Source: CAVVFX01 sp963747535
GTDB taxonomy: Bacteria; Acidobacteriota; Terriglobia; Bryobacterales; Bryobacteraceae
Length of the DNA: 64,000 nucleotides
Direction: 5' to 3'
NCBI GenBank assembly: GCA_963747535.1
Contig: CAVVFX010000011.1
Location: 310,001 to 374,000 of the forward strand
A model generated the notes under the pieces. It saw only the letters and a list, made by a program, of their open reading frames with translations. It made no database searches and was not told the DNA's origin. Shown here piece by piece: positions 43,895 to 53,368 of the stretch; position 1 is the first letter of the stretch; each line of letters opens with the position of its first letter. A program made the position numbers and the translations under genes.

Positions 43895-44281
43895 ATGCAG
43901 GCAGAGTCTACCGGTTTTAACGGATTTCACGAAGTCCTCAAACGCAAAGAGGCCGAACTGGCGCGAGTTTTGCGCGAGCGAGGCGGCATCGCAATCGAGA
44001 GAAGCGCGGACCCGATGGACGAGATTCAATATGCGTCGGAACGAGATCTCGCGATTGGTAATGTAGATCGCGAATCCACTATGCTGCGAAACGTAAGAGG
44101 CGCATTGGGTCGATTACACGACGGCAGTTTTGGAACCTGCATTGACTGTGAATCGGAAATTACCGCAAAGCGCCTCCATGCTGTCCCATGGGCGCCGCGT
44201 TGTATTCAGTGTCAGGAGACCGCGGACGGGGATGGCATCGACCGAGACGCTTCGAGGAGCGAGCCCAGTCAGGCCGCGTGA
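43895..44281 (+). CDS. DksA/TraR-family zinc-finger protein
   Basis: Protein of 128 residues. The helical N-terminal half (FHEVLKRKEAELARVLRERG) is followed by EIQYASERDLAIGNVDRES, GRLHDGSFGTCIDCESEITA and RLHAVPWAPRCIQCQE, giving a C4 zinc finger of the DksA type. These proteins bind the RNA polymerase secondary channel and modulate initiation, often with ppGpp. The acidic coiled-coil tip residues expected near DP/DM (DPMDEIQ) are present. The stop shares one base with the ATG of the tpiA remnant. Confidence 0.85.
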   Translation: MQAESTGFNGFHEVLKRKEAELARVLRERGGIAIERSADPMDEIQYASERDLAIGNVDRESTMLRNVRGALGRLHDGSFGTCIDCESEITAKRLHAVPWAPRCIQCQETADGDGIDRDASRSEPSQAA

Positions 44282-44530
44282 TGAATAAGCCTCTCATGGC
44301 GGGCAACTGGAAGATGTATAACGCCCGCCGAAACGCAACAGTTTTTCGAGAAGTTCAATGTTTTGGCGGGGGCCGTGCGCCATTGCGAGATTCAATGTCG
44401 GGATTCTGATGGCGCAGGAAGAGATTAACGAGGTTCTGGTTGGCGGGGCGAGTCTGGATCCCATATCGTTTGCGAAGATCGTGAACTTGTCGCCGTTCAG
44501 AATGCTTCCTCGAAATACACTCACCTCAAT
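44281..44530 (+). pseudogene. tpiA: triosephosphate isomerase with internal deletion
   Basis: MNKPLMAGNWKMYNA is the start of TpiA with its substrate-binding Asn and Lys. After a frameshift the next 20 residues continue as QQFFEKFNVLAGAVRHCEI. Then about 180 codons, including the catalytic His and Glu, are missing, and the end follows as ILMAQEEINEVLVGGASLDP then ISFAKIVN with the phosphate-binding glycines. An internal deletion has removed the active site. A functional copy must exist elsewhere. Confidence 0.9.
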
Positions 44531-44581
44531 TGGTGCGTAGTCATTGACCATTTGCTTGTGGCGATTCCTCATGCACTCCAG

Positions 44582-47500
44582 TCAGGAGTCCGCGGTCACG
44601 GCTGTTTCGATGGATCGCGTAGCCGAATCCAGGGTCGCGCGGACTTTTTGGGCGAGCGCGACGGGCAGAAATGGCTTTTGCAAAAACGCGGCGCCTTTTT
44701 TGATGCCCTCCTTCAGGACAACATCCTCGGTGTGTCCGGACATGAACATGATCTTCAGGGCTGGCCGGAGTTTTATTGCGCTTTCGGCGAGCTCGCGTCC
44801 GTTGAGTTCCGGCATCACCACATCGCATACCAGCAGGTCGATCGGGCCATCGTGGGTTTTGCAAAGGTCTAGCCCCACACGTCCGTTGGAGGCCTCGATT
44901 ACTTTATAGCCGCAAGCCGTCAGGATTTGACACGTAAGCACGCGGACGATCTCTTCGTCTTCCACCAGCAAAATGACTTCGGAGCCCTTGGGCATCGTGG
45001 GGACGCCCCCCGTCGGAAGCGCGATCGTATCCACCGATTCAGCAACCGCGGGTAAGAAAATCTTAAAAGTCGTTCCCACTCCCATTTGCGATTCACAATG
45101 GATGACACCGCCCGATTGCTCCACAATTCCTAATACGGTTGCGAGACCAAGACCGGTCCCTTTGCCGACCGTCTTGGTGGTGTAAAACGGCTCGAAGATA
45201 TGGGCCCTCACTTCAGCATCGATACCAAGCCCTGTGTCTTGAACTGTCATCGTCGCGTAGCGTCCGGGCGCAAGTTCCACATCCGTGGCATCGACCGCCG
45301 CCTGAATCAAGTTAGCGGTTGCAATCGTCAGCGTTCCGCCTTCGGGCATCGCATCCCGTGCGTTCAGCGAGAGGTTCAGGATCGCCCGGCCAATCTCACC
45401 CGCGTCGACACGTACTTGCCACAGCGCGGGGTCACAAATGAGAGTCACCTCGATCCGCTCACCCACGAGACGGCGGAGCATCCTGTCCAGGTCCGCGACG
45501 ATGGTGTTGAGGTCCAGCACCTTCGGTTGCAGCACTTGCCGCCGGCTGTAAGCCAGCAACTGTTTGGTGAGCGACGCGGCTCTCTCTCCGGCCCTCCTGA
45601 TCTCTCCCACCTGCTGCATGGCCGGCTCGTTTCCGGTGAGCGATTCTACCAGGAGACCGCTGTAGCCGAGAATGGCCGTGAGCAGGTTATTGAAGTCGTG
45701 AGCGATTCCGCCGGCCAGTCTGCCGACCGCCTCCATTTTCTGCGCCTGCCGAAGATGATCTTCACTCTTGCGCAGGGCCTGCTGCGCCAGTTTGCGCTCT
45801 GTAATGTCGTCAACCGCCAGCAGGATCATTTTCAAGTGGTTGAGATGGCAGCCTCCGACGACCAGGCACTTACGCCCCAAACCCGTAAAATCCTGGTGGA
45901 CCTCGAAGTCTGGGAATGAGTTGCCGCCGCGCACTAGACCGTCCAGTGAATCTCGCAGGCCAGGAAGGTTCCAGCTACCATGCGACAGGGAAAAGATGAT
46001 CTGTCCCTCAACTTCCAACGGCGAGATTTGAAACGCCCGATAGAAGGATTTGTTGGCCATTTTGACACGCAAATCCGTGTCGAGCACCAGCAAGGGTTGG
46101 CGGATGGTTTCGACGATCGACATGGCGAAGTCCCGGGCCTGCGCGAGCGCCGCGTTCTTAGCCTGCAATTCATCATTGAGTGTGATCAGCTCTTCGTTGG
46201 TGGACTGGAGTTCTTCTTTAGCGGTCTCTAACTCCTCGTTGAGGCTTTGCAACTCCTCGTTAGCGGAAAGAGCCTCTTCCGTAGCGTTCTGGCTTTCCTC
46301 GCAGGATGCCTGATGTGCTTCTACAGAGGAGAGAAACCGTTCCTTGGCGTCTGCCAGTTGCTGATTTAAGTGAGCGATCTGGCGGTCTAGGATGTCGCCG
46401 TCGCCTTCCGGAACAGATTGCGGCGTCGAGTCCGGGCCCGCGACAGCCTCCGATATTGGTTCAAAAAGAATCAGGGTCGAGCGCGTTGGATTAAAGTCCA
46501 GGGGCACCACCTCCAGGTTCAGGCTACCGGCACTCCCGCTGTATTCGGAAGGCGCCCGTTCATGCCTAGCCGGTTGGCCACTCTTCTTTGCCTGGCGGAT
46601 CAATTCCTCGACTTGCAGAAACAATCCGGTATCGGGAATCAGCTTCACCAGATTGCAGCTCATTTTTCCAACCGGCAGCGTGAGATATGGACTCGTCTTT
46701 CCTCGAATTTCGAGAACCTCCAGGTTCTCGTCCACGACCAACGCCGCCGGGCTGTACTTCGACAAGATGCGATCCACCTGTTTCCGTACATCTACACGGT
46801 CCCACGATTCCGCGGCACGCCGTGCTGTAGCATCATTGCCCGCGGGTATGCCCCGGTTAGGACCTCTCGCGCCCGAGGGAAACAAGCGCGGCTTTCTGGG
46901 AGCTTCCCGTTTCGAATAGATTCTGTGTCCACTGTCGACCTCGGAAAACAGATCGCCGCCGGCCGCCCCTTCCGAGGCGCCCAACAGGAGAAACCCAGCC
47001 GGCTTGAGCGCGTAGTGGAACAGCGAGATGATGTTCTTCTGGACGCCGCCCAGATAGATCAGGACGTTGCGGCAACTGATCAGGTCGAGCCTGGAGAACG
47101 GCGGATCATCGATCAGGTTATGCCGCGTAAAGACGCACATCTCGCGCAGGTTTTTGTTGATCTGGTACCCGCCCTCGATCTTGGTAAAACACCGGTTGAG
47201 GCGCTCATGGGTAATGTCCGCCGCGATGTTATCGAGGTACCTGCCGGTGCGTGCTTTTTCAATCGACGGCTGGCTGATATCTGACGCAAAGATCTGCACG
47301 GGAACGTCATTGCCGGTTGCGCTCATATATTCCTGCAACGATATGGCAATGGAGTAAGCCTCTTCGCCGGTTGCGCAACCCGCTACCCAGACTCGAATCG
47401 TCTCGTTTGGCGGCCTTCCGTGCAGAATTTTAGGGAAGACCACTTTCTTTAAACGTTCAAAAGCTTCCGGATCGCGAAAGAAGCTGGTCACACTGATCAA

Positions 47501-48427
47501 CAAATCCCGCTGCAGCGCTTTGATCTCGTCGGAATCGTTGGCCAACTTGTCGCCGTACTCAGCCAGGCCGTGGATATTGCCGAGAGCGAGCCGCCGCAGG
47601 ATACGGCGCTTGATCATATTCTCGCGGTAGAGCGAAAAATCAATGCCGGTGGCTGTGTGTAGAACGTCCAGGATATGGGCAAACTGCTTCTCTCGATCGC
47701 CATCTGCGAGGCGATGATCGTCGGAGGGAGAGCCGGGCGGTTGCGCGCCGTGTGGGTCCGCGATGTAGGGGTGTCGGCCAATCCTCACCAGTTCGGCGAC
47801 GATGCCTTCTGACGGCAGGACGAAATCGACGCATCCGGTTGCTGCGGCCGCCTGAGGCATAGATGCAACCTTCGCGGTCGCCGCGTCCTGCGCAAACGTC
47901 ACGCCTCCGGCGGCCTTGATTGCTTCCACACCAGCCGTGCCATCCGAGCCCGCGCCTGAAAGGATGACTCCTATAGCTCTGCTTCCGCGCTGTTCCGCCA
48001 GAGACCGAAGGAAGCGGTCGATCGGCAGATGTGTTCCCGGTGTTTGCGTTCGCGGCGCCAGCTTTAGTGCTCCTCCCAACAGGGTCAGATCGACATTCTG
48101 AGGTATGACGTAGACGTGGTTGGCTTCGAGCGGCACTCCATCGGCCGCCTCGCTCACCGGCATGGAGGTGGCTCGCGAAAGTATCTCGGCAAGCATGCTC
48201 TGGTGATTTGGATCGAGGTGTTGGATGAATACGATGGCAAAGCCGGTGTCGTCGGGCAAATCGCCGAGCAGACGCTTGAAAACCTCGAGTCCGCCGGCGG
48301 AGGCGCCGATGCCGACGACCGGGATCACTGCTCCAGAGATTAGGGCACATTCGGTTGTTTCTTTTTCGGATTCCGCCGATTCGGCATCCGGGGTGGTCAA
48401 GCCGTCGAGCGCCTGGATCTCTTTCAC
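44582..48427 (-). CDS. CheB-CheR-PAS-histidine kinase-receiver fusion
   Basis: Signalling protein of 1281 residues. The CheB methylesterase domain (about 30-220) has its catalytic Ser in GIGASAGGLEVF, His in FIQHLDPNH and Asp in SGAGSDGTAG. The CheR methyltransferase (about 250-510) has the SAM motif WVAGCATGEEAYS and NLIDDPPFSRLDLISCRNVL. A coiled coil near 690-780 (ATEEALSANEELQSLNEELE) links to a PAS domain, then a histidine kinase with GRLAGGIAHDFNNLLTAILG (phospho-His) and ATPase lobes (NLSLNARDAMPEGG, GKGTGLGLATVLGIVEQSG). A terminal receiver has its Asp in LLVCDVVMPELNG. It has no chemoreceptor neighbours. Such hybrids act as stand-alone sensors. A sigma-54-type promoter and a TGACC-N6-GGTCA site lie upstream. 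Confidence 0.93.
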   Translation of the reverse strand: MKEIQALDGLTTPDAESAESEKETTECALISGAVIPVVGIGASAGGLEVFKRLLGDLPDDTGFAIVFIQHLDPNHQSMLAEILSRATSMPVSEAADGVPLEANHVYVIPQNVDLTLLGGALKLAPRTQTPGTHLPIDRFLRSLAEQRGSRAIGVILSGAGSDGTAGVEAIKAAGGVTFAQDAATAKVASMPQAAAATGCVDFVLPSEGIVAELVRIGRHPYIADPHGAQPPGSPSDDHRLADGDREKQFAHILDVLHTATGIDFSLYRENMIKRRILRRLALGNIHGLAEYGDKLANDSDEIKALQRDLLISVTSFFRDPEAFERLKKVVFPKILHGRPPNETIRVWVAGCATGEEAYSIAISLQEYMSATGNDVPVQIFASDISQPSIEKARTGRYLDNIAADITHERLNRCFTKIEGGYQINKNLREMCVFTRHNLIDDPPFSRLDLISCRNVLIYLGGVQKNIISLFHYALKPAGFLLLGASEGAAGGDLFSEVDSGHRIYSKREAPRKPRLFPSGARGPNRGIPAGNDATARRAAESWDRVDVRKQVDRILSKYSPAALVVDENLEVLEIRGKTSPYLTLPVGKMSCNLVKLIPDTGLFLQVEELIRQAKKSGQPARHERAPSEYSGSAGSLNLEVVPLDFNPTRSTLILFEPISEAVAGPDSTPQSVPEGDGDILDRQIAHLNQQLADAKERFLSSVEAHQASCEESQNATEEALSANEELQSLNEELETAKEELQSTNEELITLNDELQAKNAALAQARDFAMSIVETIRQPLLVLDTDLRVKMANKSFYRAFQISPLEVEGQIIFSLSHGSWNLPGLRDSLDGLVRGGNSFPDFEVHQDFTGLGRKCLVVGGCHLNHLKMILLAVDDITERKLAQQALRKSEDHLRQAQKMEAVGRLAGGIAHDFNNLLTAILGYSGLLVESLTGNEPAMQQVGEIRRAGERAASLTKQLLAYSRRQVLQPKVLDLNTIVADLDRMLRRLVGERIEVTLICDPALWQVRVDAGEIGRAILNLSLNARDAMPEGGTLTIATANLIQAAVDATDVELAPGRYATMTVQDTGLGIDAEVRAHIFEPFYTTKTVGKGTGLGLATVLGIVEQSGGVIHCESQMGVGTTFKIFLPAVAESVDTIALPTGGVPTMPKGSEVILLVEDEEIVRVLTCQILTACGYKVIEASNGRVGLDLCKTHDGPIDLLVCDVVMPELNGRELAESAIKLRPALKIMFMSGHTEDVVLKEGIKKGAAFLQKPFLPVALAQKVRATLDSATRSIETAVTADS

Positions 48428-48525
48428 TTTGGTCTCCTGCCCAAGCGAACTGGCCTGGGGAATCTCTTGTCAGTGCTTGGTGCCATTTTTCCAGTCTCGT
48501 CTTTTGGTATGTACCGTACACTAAC

Positions 48526-48541
48526 GGCAATTTAAGCGCCA
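48526..48541 (-). promoter_or_regulatory. sigma-54-type promoter of the CheB-CheR-kinase gene
   Basis: On the minus strand TGGCGCTTAAATTGCC matches the -24/-12 consensus TGGCAC-N5-TTGC very well, including TTGC at -12. The gene starts about 100 bp downstream at 48427. Confidence 0.6.
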
Positions 48542-48635
48542 TACGGAATACGCGACCTCCAGCAGTCGGCCTCCAGCGCTCAGAACGAGTTCAACGTGGT
48601 TGCTCGAACTCGACGGAAGAGTATCTCTGCGGCAA

Positions 48636-48651
48636 TGACCAAATCCGGTCA
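48636..48651. promoter_or_regulatory. conserved palindrome site B
   Basis: TGACCAAATCCGGTCA. It lies 95 bp upstream of the sigma-54-type promoter of the kinase gene and about 150 bp upstream of the divergent sigma-54 activator gene, so it could control either or both. The extra third half-site of the other copies is absent. Confidence 0.65.
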
Positions 48652-48799
48652 AAGGAATATCGTGACATTGTGAACAGTGGTAGAATGAGGTCACCTGGTA
48701 TTTATACTAGCTTATTTGGCGAGACCCTCTCGGCGCGGACTGACTTCGTCTCATGTGTGATCCTGGGTGACCTGGATCGATAGGAAAGGAAGGTGGTTC

Positions 48800-50929
48800 A
48801 TGTCCCCTGTAACCGCTCGCTCTCCACAGCCTCCATCCGCTCGCTGGCTGGAGGAAAACGGACCCAGAGAACTCGAATTGCTGTTTCGAGCGATCGTCTA
48901 TCATCCGGCTGCGCCTGTCCTGATCGTGGACAGCGATCGCAATTCCCGGGAGGCCAGTACGGGCGCGGGGAAACTGCTCGGACTGCCCAGAGAAAAGATC
49001 ATCGGTCGCAAGTTGGATGCTTTCGCAGCCCCAGGCTCTCAATCCGAAATCTCGGAGCACTGGAAGGCGTTTCTGGCTACAGGCGAACAGGAAGGCACAC
49101 TCCGGTTAGGTGGTCCGGACGGAAACTTGCGCGACATGGCTTACACGGCCAAAGGGAATGTGTTGCCGGTGCGCCATGTTCTGGTCCTCAACGAGAAGTC
49201 AAGCTCCTCAACAGCCGCGCAAGATGTCCAACCGGAAAAGCAGCAGATTCCAGGATGGGTGCAGGACTATGCGCTTTTCCTGGTGGATGTCGATGGACGG
49301 ATTGTCACCTGGTACTCGGGAGCAGAGCGTATCTACGGCTATAGCGCCGCGGAGGCGATCGGACAACACGTGTCGTTTCTTCATCTCATTGAAGACTCCG
49401 TACATGCCGGCCTGGAAGAGGTTTTCAAGAGGTCTGCCGCCGCCGGCCACTTTGGAAATGAAGGCTGGCGGACAAGAAAGGATGGGACGCGATTCTGGGC
49501 TAACGCCATCACTATGGCGCTCAAAGACGGAAAAGGAGATTTGCAGGGTTTTGCCAACGTGGTGCGCGACTTTAGCGACCGTCACGAAAGGGACGAGAAA
49601 CTGCGGCGCAGTCGCGCGCTCATTCGCCCCATCCCTGCCGCATCGACCATAACAGGCGTTGTCTCCGGTGAGTTCGACCGGATTCCTGAAGTGAATGACA
49701 CCTTTCTGGAATTGGTCGGCTACAGCCGGGAAGATCTGCTGGCAGGTCGCATGAGCTGGACCGATCTCACTCCGCCGGAATTCGCTGCCCTGGATGAACT
49801 GGCGCATGAAGAAGGCTTGCGGTTCGGAGCTTGCACGCCGTTTGAAAAAGAGCTGATCCGGAAGGATGGAACCCGGGTTCCGGTGCTGGTTGCTACTGCG
49901 GTGTTGCAACTTTCTCCTTTCCGTTGGATCACCTTTGTTCAGGACCTTCGCGAGCGTGACCGCGTGGAGAGCGTTGACGAACAAGAGGAAGACGTCAAAG
50001 AGTACTTCGAAGAGATGGTTGGGACCAGCGCGGCCCTCCGACGGGTGCAGCGGCTGATTGAAGTGGTCGCTCCGACTGATGCGACGGTGTTGATCCTGGG
50101 AGAAACCGGCACGGGGAAGGAATTAGTGGCTCGCGCGATCCATCGGACGAGCCCGCGCAAGAGTCTCCCCTTCGTCACTTTGAATTGCGCCGCGATTCCG
50201 ACCGGCCTTCTGGAAAGCGAGCTGTTCGGCTACGAGCGGGGGGCGTTTACCGGCGCGTTGTCTCAAAAAATCGGCCGTTTCGAAATGGCCAATCGCGGCA
50301 CGCTATTCCTGGATGAGGTGGGCGACATCCCCTTGGATTTGCAGCCGAAATTGCTTCGTGCCTTGCAGGAGAAGTCGTTTGAGAGATTGGGAGGCACCAA
50401 GACCATTCCGATTAACGTCAGGCTGGTTGCGGCGACCAACCGGAATTTGGCGGAGATGATGGGGGCCAAGCTTTTCCGCAGCGATCTCTACTACCGGCTG
50501 AAAGTCTTCCCGATCACGACCACCCCTTTGCGCGATCACCCCGAGGATATACCGGTTCTCGCCCGGTACTTCACTAAGAAATACGCCGCGACCATGAACC
50601 GGCAGATTGACAAGATCCCGTCGGAGACCATGCGCGCTCTGGTGAGTTGGCCGTGGCCGGGGAATGTTCGGGAGTTAGAGAACTTCATCGAACGGTCGGT
50701 TATCCTTTCGTCCGGTCCCAGCCTGCGCGCTCCTTTAGACGAGATACGGGTGAATGCGGTGCCAGTCGTCAGCGGCGGCACTCTTGAGCAGGTTGAGCGC
50801 GAGTATATCCTGCGAGTCTTGCGGGAAAGCGGTGGGGTGGTCACCACGGCCGCTACCAGTCTGGGGCTGCACAGGACGACGTTGAACGCGATGATGCGTA
50901 AGCTCGGGATTTCGCGCGACGATCTGTAA
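48800..50929 (+). CDS. sigma-54-dependent transcriptional activator with PAS domains
   Basis: Enhancer-binding protein of 709 residues, start ATG 48800 after AAGGAAGG. Three PAS-type regions come first: RAIVYHPAAPVLIVDSDRN near 40, FLVDVDGRIVTWYSGAERIY near 150, and FLELVGYSREDLLAG near 305. The AAA+ domain follows with Walker A LILGETGTGKELVARAIH near 430, GAFTGA in YERGAFTGALSQKIGRF, Walker B GTLFLDEVGD and arginine-finger region FRSDLYYRLKVFPI. The C-terminus has a Fis-type helix-turn-helix (ATSLGLHRTTLNAMMRKLGI). There is no receiver domain, so it is not a classical NtrC; PAS ligands or redox state may control it. It is the only enhancer-binding protein in the window and lies amid five copies of a shared palindrome, which makes it the best candidate regulator. 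Confidence 0.93.
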   Translation: MSPVTARSPQPPSARWLEENGPRELELLFRAIVYHPAAPVLIVDSDRNSREASTGAGKLLGLPREKIIGRKLDAFAAPGSQSEISEHWKAFLATGEQEGTLRLGGPDGNLRDMAYTAKGNVLPVRHVLVLNEKSSSSTAAQDVQPEKQQIPGWVQDYALFLVDVDGRIVTWYSGAERIYGYSAAEAIGQHVSFLHLIEDSVHAGLEEVFKRSAAAGHFGNEGWRTRKDGTRFWANAITMALKDGKGDLQGFANVVRDFSDRHERDEKLRRSRALIRPIPAASTITGVVSGEFDRIPEVNDTFLELVGYSREDLLAGRMSWTDLTPPEFAALDELAHEEGLRFGACTPFEKELIRKDGTRVPVLVATAVLQLSPFRWITFVQDLRERDRVESVDEQEEDVKEYFEEMVGTSAALRRVQRLIEVVAPTDATVLILGETGTGKELVARAIHRTSPRKSLPFVTLNCAAIPTGLLESELFGYERGAFTGALSQKIGRFEMANRGTLFLDEVGDIPLDLQPKLLRALQEKSFERLGGTKTIPINVRLVAATNRNLAEMMGAKLFRSDLYYRLKVFPITTTPLRDHPEDIPVLARYFTKKYAATMNRQIDKIPSETMRALVSWPWPGNVRELENFIERSVILSSGPSLRAPLDEIRVNAVPVVSGGTLEQVEREYILRVLRESGGVVTTAATSLGLHRTTLNAMMRKLGISRDDL

Positions 50930-50949
50930 CGAGAGAGCGCTTCCCGTGG

Positions 50950-50977
50950 GGCAGACCACCGTTTTTTGTGGTCTGCC
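50950..50977 (+). terminator. strong stem-loop after the activator gene
   Basis: GGCAGACCAC and GTGGTCTGCC form a perfect 10-bp stem with the T-rich loop CGTTTTTT, 21 bp after the activator stop. There is no T-run after the stem, so it may be a pausing or Rho-assisted end rather than a standard terminator. Confidence 0.5.
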
Positions 50978-51038
50978 GGCTGCAGAACAGCCTCTGGAGT
51001 TTGTACATTTTGGCTCAGGGATCTGTCAGGTTTGGTGG

Positions 51039-51058
51039 GGCAGGCGGTGTCGCCTGCC
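51039..51058. repeat. hairpin GGCAGGCG-GTGT-CGCCTGCC
   Basis: Perfect 8-bp stem with a 4-base loop in intergenic DNA. It looks like a REP-like element, but no second copy was seen in this window. Confidence 0.5.
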
Positions 51059-51183
51059 ACCCGGCGCAGAGCACACCAGGCCGGCCGAAACCGGATTTTG
51101 CTCAATATAGGCAACGGCTCGGCTCAAGGCGCCGTTTCTGGAGAGTCCTTCGTTAACCTCCGCGCGATGCGTGACCGCGGTTC

Positions 51184-51205
51184 GTCACGTGACCGCATGT
51201 GGTCA
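51184..51205. promoter_or_regulatory. conserved palindrome site C
   Basis: GTCA-N2-TGACC at 51184-51194 and TGACC-N6-GGTCA at 51190-51205 (TGACCGCATGTGGTCA). A weak GG-N10-GC match lies 40 bp downstream on the plus strand at 51245-51260. The gene that follows is a broken LysR regulator, so the original target may be lost. Confidence 0.6.
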
Positions 51206-51255
51206 TATCTTCAGGAGGTCTGCTGCAAAAGTGACGACTGATAACGGCTATTCGC

Positions 51256-52068
51256 GTGCCTACGCTTCCGATGATGCTACTAGTCCCGGTTGAATACCAG
51301 CGGACGCCATACATCCACTGGGACGAGCGTGAGATCGGTACCGCGACCCTTCAAGAGAAGTCCGCGCCACCGGATTCAGGTTTCGAACTGCGGCATTTGC
51401 GATATTTTGTCGCAGTCGCGGAGATGCTTCATTTTGGGAGGGCGGCGAAGGCGCTGAATATATCACAACCTCCTTTGAGCCGGCAGATCCAGGATCTCGA
51501 ACGCCAGGTCGGCACGCCATTACTTAACCGTACAGGGAAATCCGTGACTTTGACGGAAGCAGGAGCAGTGTTTCTGGGAGAGAGCAAACAGATTCTGGCA
51601 AAAGTCTATCGTTCCGTTGAAATCATTCGGAGATCGACTGATGCCGGGACACCGTCGAGAGTTCGGGTTCTCCAGTTACTTCGCTTCAGACTTTCACGCG
51701 CCAGGCAGATTGCACCGAACGCCTACATCGTTGGGCGGAGCGAAATTAGCGGAGACCTGCAGCAGGCCCCGAACTGGTGCGAGATTGCGATGACGGGAGA
51801 CTGCTTTGTTGAAGGCGCGAGTTCCGCCAGGCCTGGCATTGTCACCGCGACCGGCGAAAGCATCCTCGTTTGCGCGCAGGGACATGACGTCGCTCTCCTG
51901 GAGTCGCTTGAGGTGGGCTGGGAATACAGACTCTACGGGCGCACGGTCGAGACGCTCGCCGAAGGGAACGGCGCAAGGATTAGCAATCGCTTCCACTTAT
52001 TGCCGGCGGTCCTCAAAACAACGCCTACCCGAGACAACTGCGAGCGTCGCTTGCTGAAACGTAAATGA
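51256..52068 (+). pseudogene. LysR-type regulator, effector domain lost
   Basis: Residues about 40-125 of this frame form a full LysR DNA-binding domain: FELRHLRYFVAVAEMLHFGR, AAKALNISQPPLSRQIQDLE, VGTPLLNRTGKSVTLTEAG. After that the sequence (RVRVLQLLRFRLSRARQIAP and beyond) does not match the periplasmic-binding-like effector domain. The frame stays open to 52068, so a truncated DNA-binding protein could still be made. The true start is probably near FELRHLRYF, at about 51385. Confidence 0.6.
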
Positions 52069-52271
52069 CCCAAGAAGAACTGAAACGATCATCAGACGCA
52101 CAGGCGGAAGACTGTCTGGAGCACGACCCAGCGCGACCGGTCGATGAGATGAAGAGGATCATATCCGAAGATATTTGCGATGCTTACCTCCTTGGCGTAC
52201 AAGAAGGCAAGATCGTGCAGGACAAGCAGGACCACGAAGACGGCGAGCCCGAATTCAATAGTTCCACCTGA
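52065..52271 (+). CDS. short acidic hypothetical protein
   Basis: 68 residues: MTQEELKRSSDAQAEDCLEH then RPVDEMKRIISEDICDAYLL. It overlaps the preceding frame by ATGA. No family is recognised; it may be chance. Confidence 0.3.
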   Translation: MTQEELKRSSDAQAEDCLEHDPARPVDEMKRIISEDICDAYLLGVQEGKIVQDKQDHEDGEPEFNSST

Positions 52272-52513
52272 TCATCCCAAAAAACGATGGTCTGCCCGGC
52301 TGCGCAGCAGCCGCCTGGTACCGCCACGCTTAGACGTGATGCCTTTAAAAGCATACTCGCCGAGGTACTTCCCTTTGTAAGAGATAGGGAATGAAACCTG
52401 AGCCTTGGCGCAGACACCCCGTAGAGCAAGCTCATGGATCAGAACTCGTTCGTAGACCTTCTCCAGGAAACCAGCGCCGATCACGACCTCCGTCAGATCC
52501 TATTGTCCAGTTA
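52272..52513 (-). pseudogene. GxxExxY-family protein fragment
   Basis: The frame reads TEVVIGAGFLEKVYERVLIH then ELALRGVCAKAQVSFPISYK and GKYLGEY, the family's signature G-x-x-E-x-x-Y. The part before it has lost about 12 residues and the nuclease-like C-terminal half is replaced. It is a fragment of a PD-(D/E)XK-like protein of unknown role. Confidence 0.75.
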
Positions 52514-52529
52514 TTTCGTCGACACTACA

Positions 52530-53336
52530 CTAGATTGAAAGGCCTGCCCGCAAAGCGGAAGGCCGGCTTTCGGCTTCCTCCAGCCAATAAGGCGGCCGGC
52601 CGTAGTGAAAGTAGAGCCGGTTCTCGTACTCTCGGGTAATCGGCAGCGACTCGTCGTATGCCGGGCCGTTGTGGATCGCTTCGCGGGTGAGGGCCACATA
52701 GACTTTAGACTCTTCCCAGCTCACTCTTTCAATCCACGCAGGTGAAACCAATACCTTCTTCCCCGGCCACCAGTTCCTCGTGGCTACCTCGATATAGCGG
52801 ATCGCCCAAGCTTCATCGTCCATGACAAATCCGTTCAAATGGCCGATTTCGCCATCCTCCGCGTCAATGTGATAGCCGGTTACGGCGTCGCTGCTGCGCA
52901 GATGCGAATTGACCGACGCCATCCGGATCCTGTCGGCCGTGGACTGAGTCGCAATTTCCGGCGGGATCGCGAGATTGCCCGGGTAAAACGCCGGTCCCCA
53001 CATGTAGGGGCCACCCCAATAATCCCCATACCCGTAATACCCCAGGAACGACGCTTCGTGCTGCCTGGAAACAGGTTCGCGCGTGTTGATGTCCGGACTG
53101 TTCTCAACCTGCTTTTTCGTTAGGGACACATCCAGTTGTCTGGCTTGCCAGTCGGTACGGATTACGGAGACGGGTGAGATTAGCACCTTTCTCCCGCCGA
53201 GCCAGCCGCCGGTGTCGACCACAAGGTAGCGGATACCCCAGTTCTCGTCGTCGAAATAGAACTCATCGACAGTTCCGAGTTCGCCGTCGGTCGCCCGGAT
53301 TGCAAAATTCTTCAAATGCGTTGTGTTCGTTAACAT
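52530..53336 (-). CDS. double PRC-barrel protein
   Basis: Protein of 268 residues. Two PRC-barrel modules are visible: IRATDGELGTVDEFYFDDEN then WGIRYLVVDTGGWLGGRKVL at the N-terminus, and IDAEDGEIGHLNGFVMDDEA, WAIRYIEVATRNWWPGKKVL near 150-200. A Tyr/Gly-rich linker (YYGYGDYWGGPYMWGP) joins them. PRC barrels bind small molecules, RNA or other proteins in stress and photosynthesis systems. It is the last gene of the seven-gene stress/envelope set and also has a possible promoter of its own 33 bp upstream. Confidence 0.85.
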   Translation of the reverse strand: MLTNTTHLKNFAIRATDGELGTVDEFYFDDENWGIRYLVVDTGGWLGGRKVLISPVSVIRTDWQARQLDVSLTKKQVENSPDINTREPVSRQHEASFLGYYGYGDYWGGPYMWGPAFYPGNLAIPPEIATQSTADRIRMASVNSHLRSSDAVTGYHIDAEDGEIGHLNGFVMDDEAWAIRYIEVATRNWWPGKKVLVSPAWIERVSWEESKVYVALTREAIHNGPAYDESLPITREYENRLYFHYGRPPYWLEEAESRPSALRAGLSI

Positions 53337-53368
53337 TTTTCTCCTTACTGAGCCGCGACCGTTAAGGG

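Noticed and set aside
51039..51058. Hairpin considered as the terminator of the activator gene
   Set aside because: It lies over 100 bp past the stop with no T-run, and a stronger stem lies closer at 50950.
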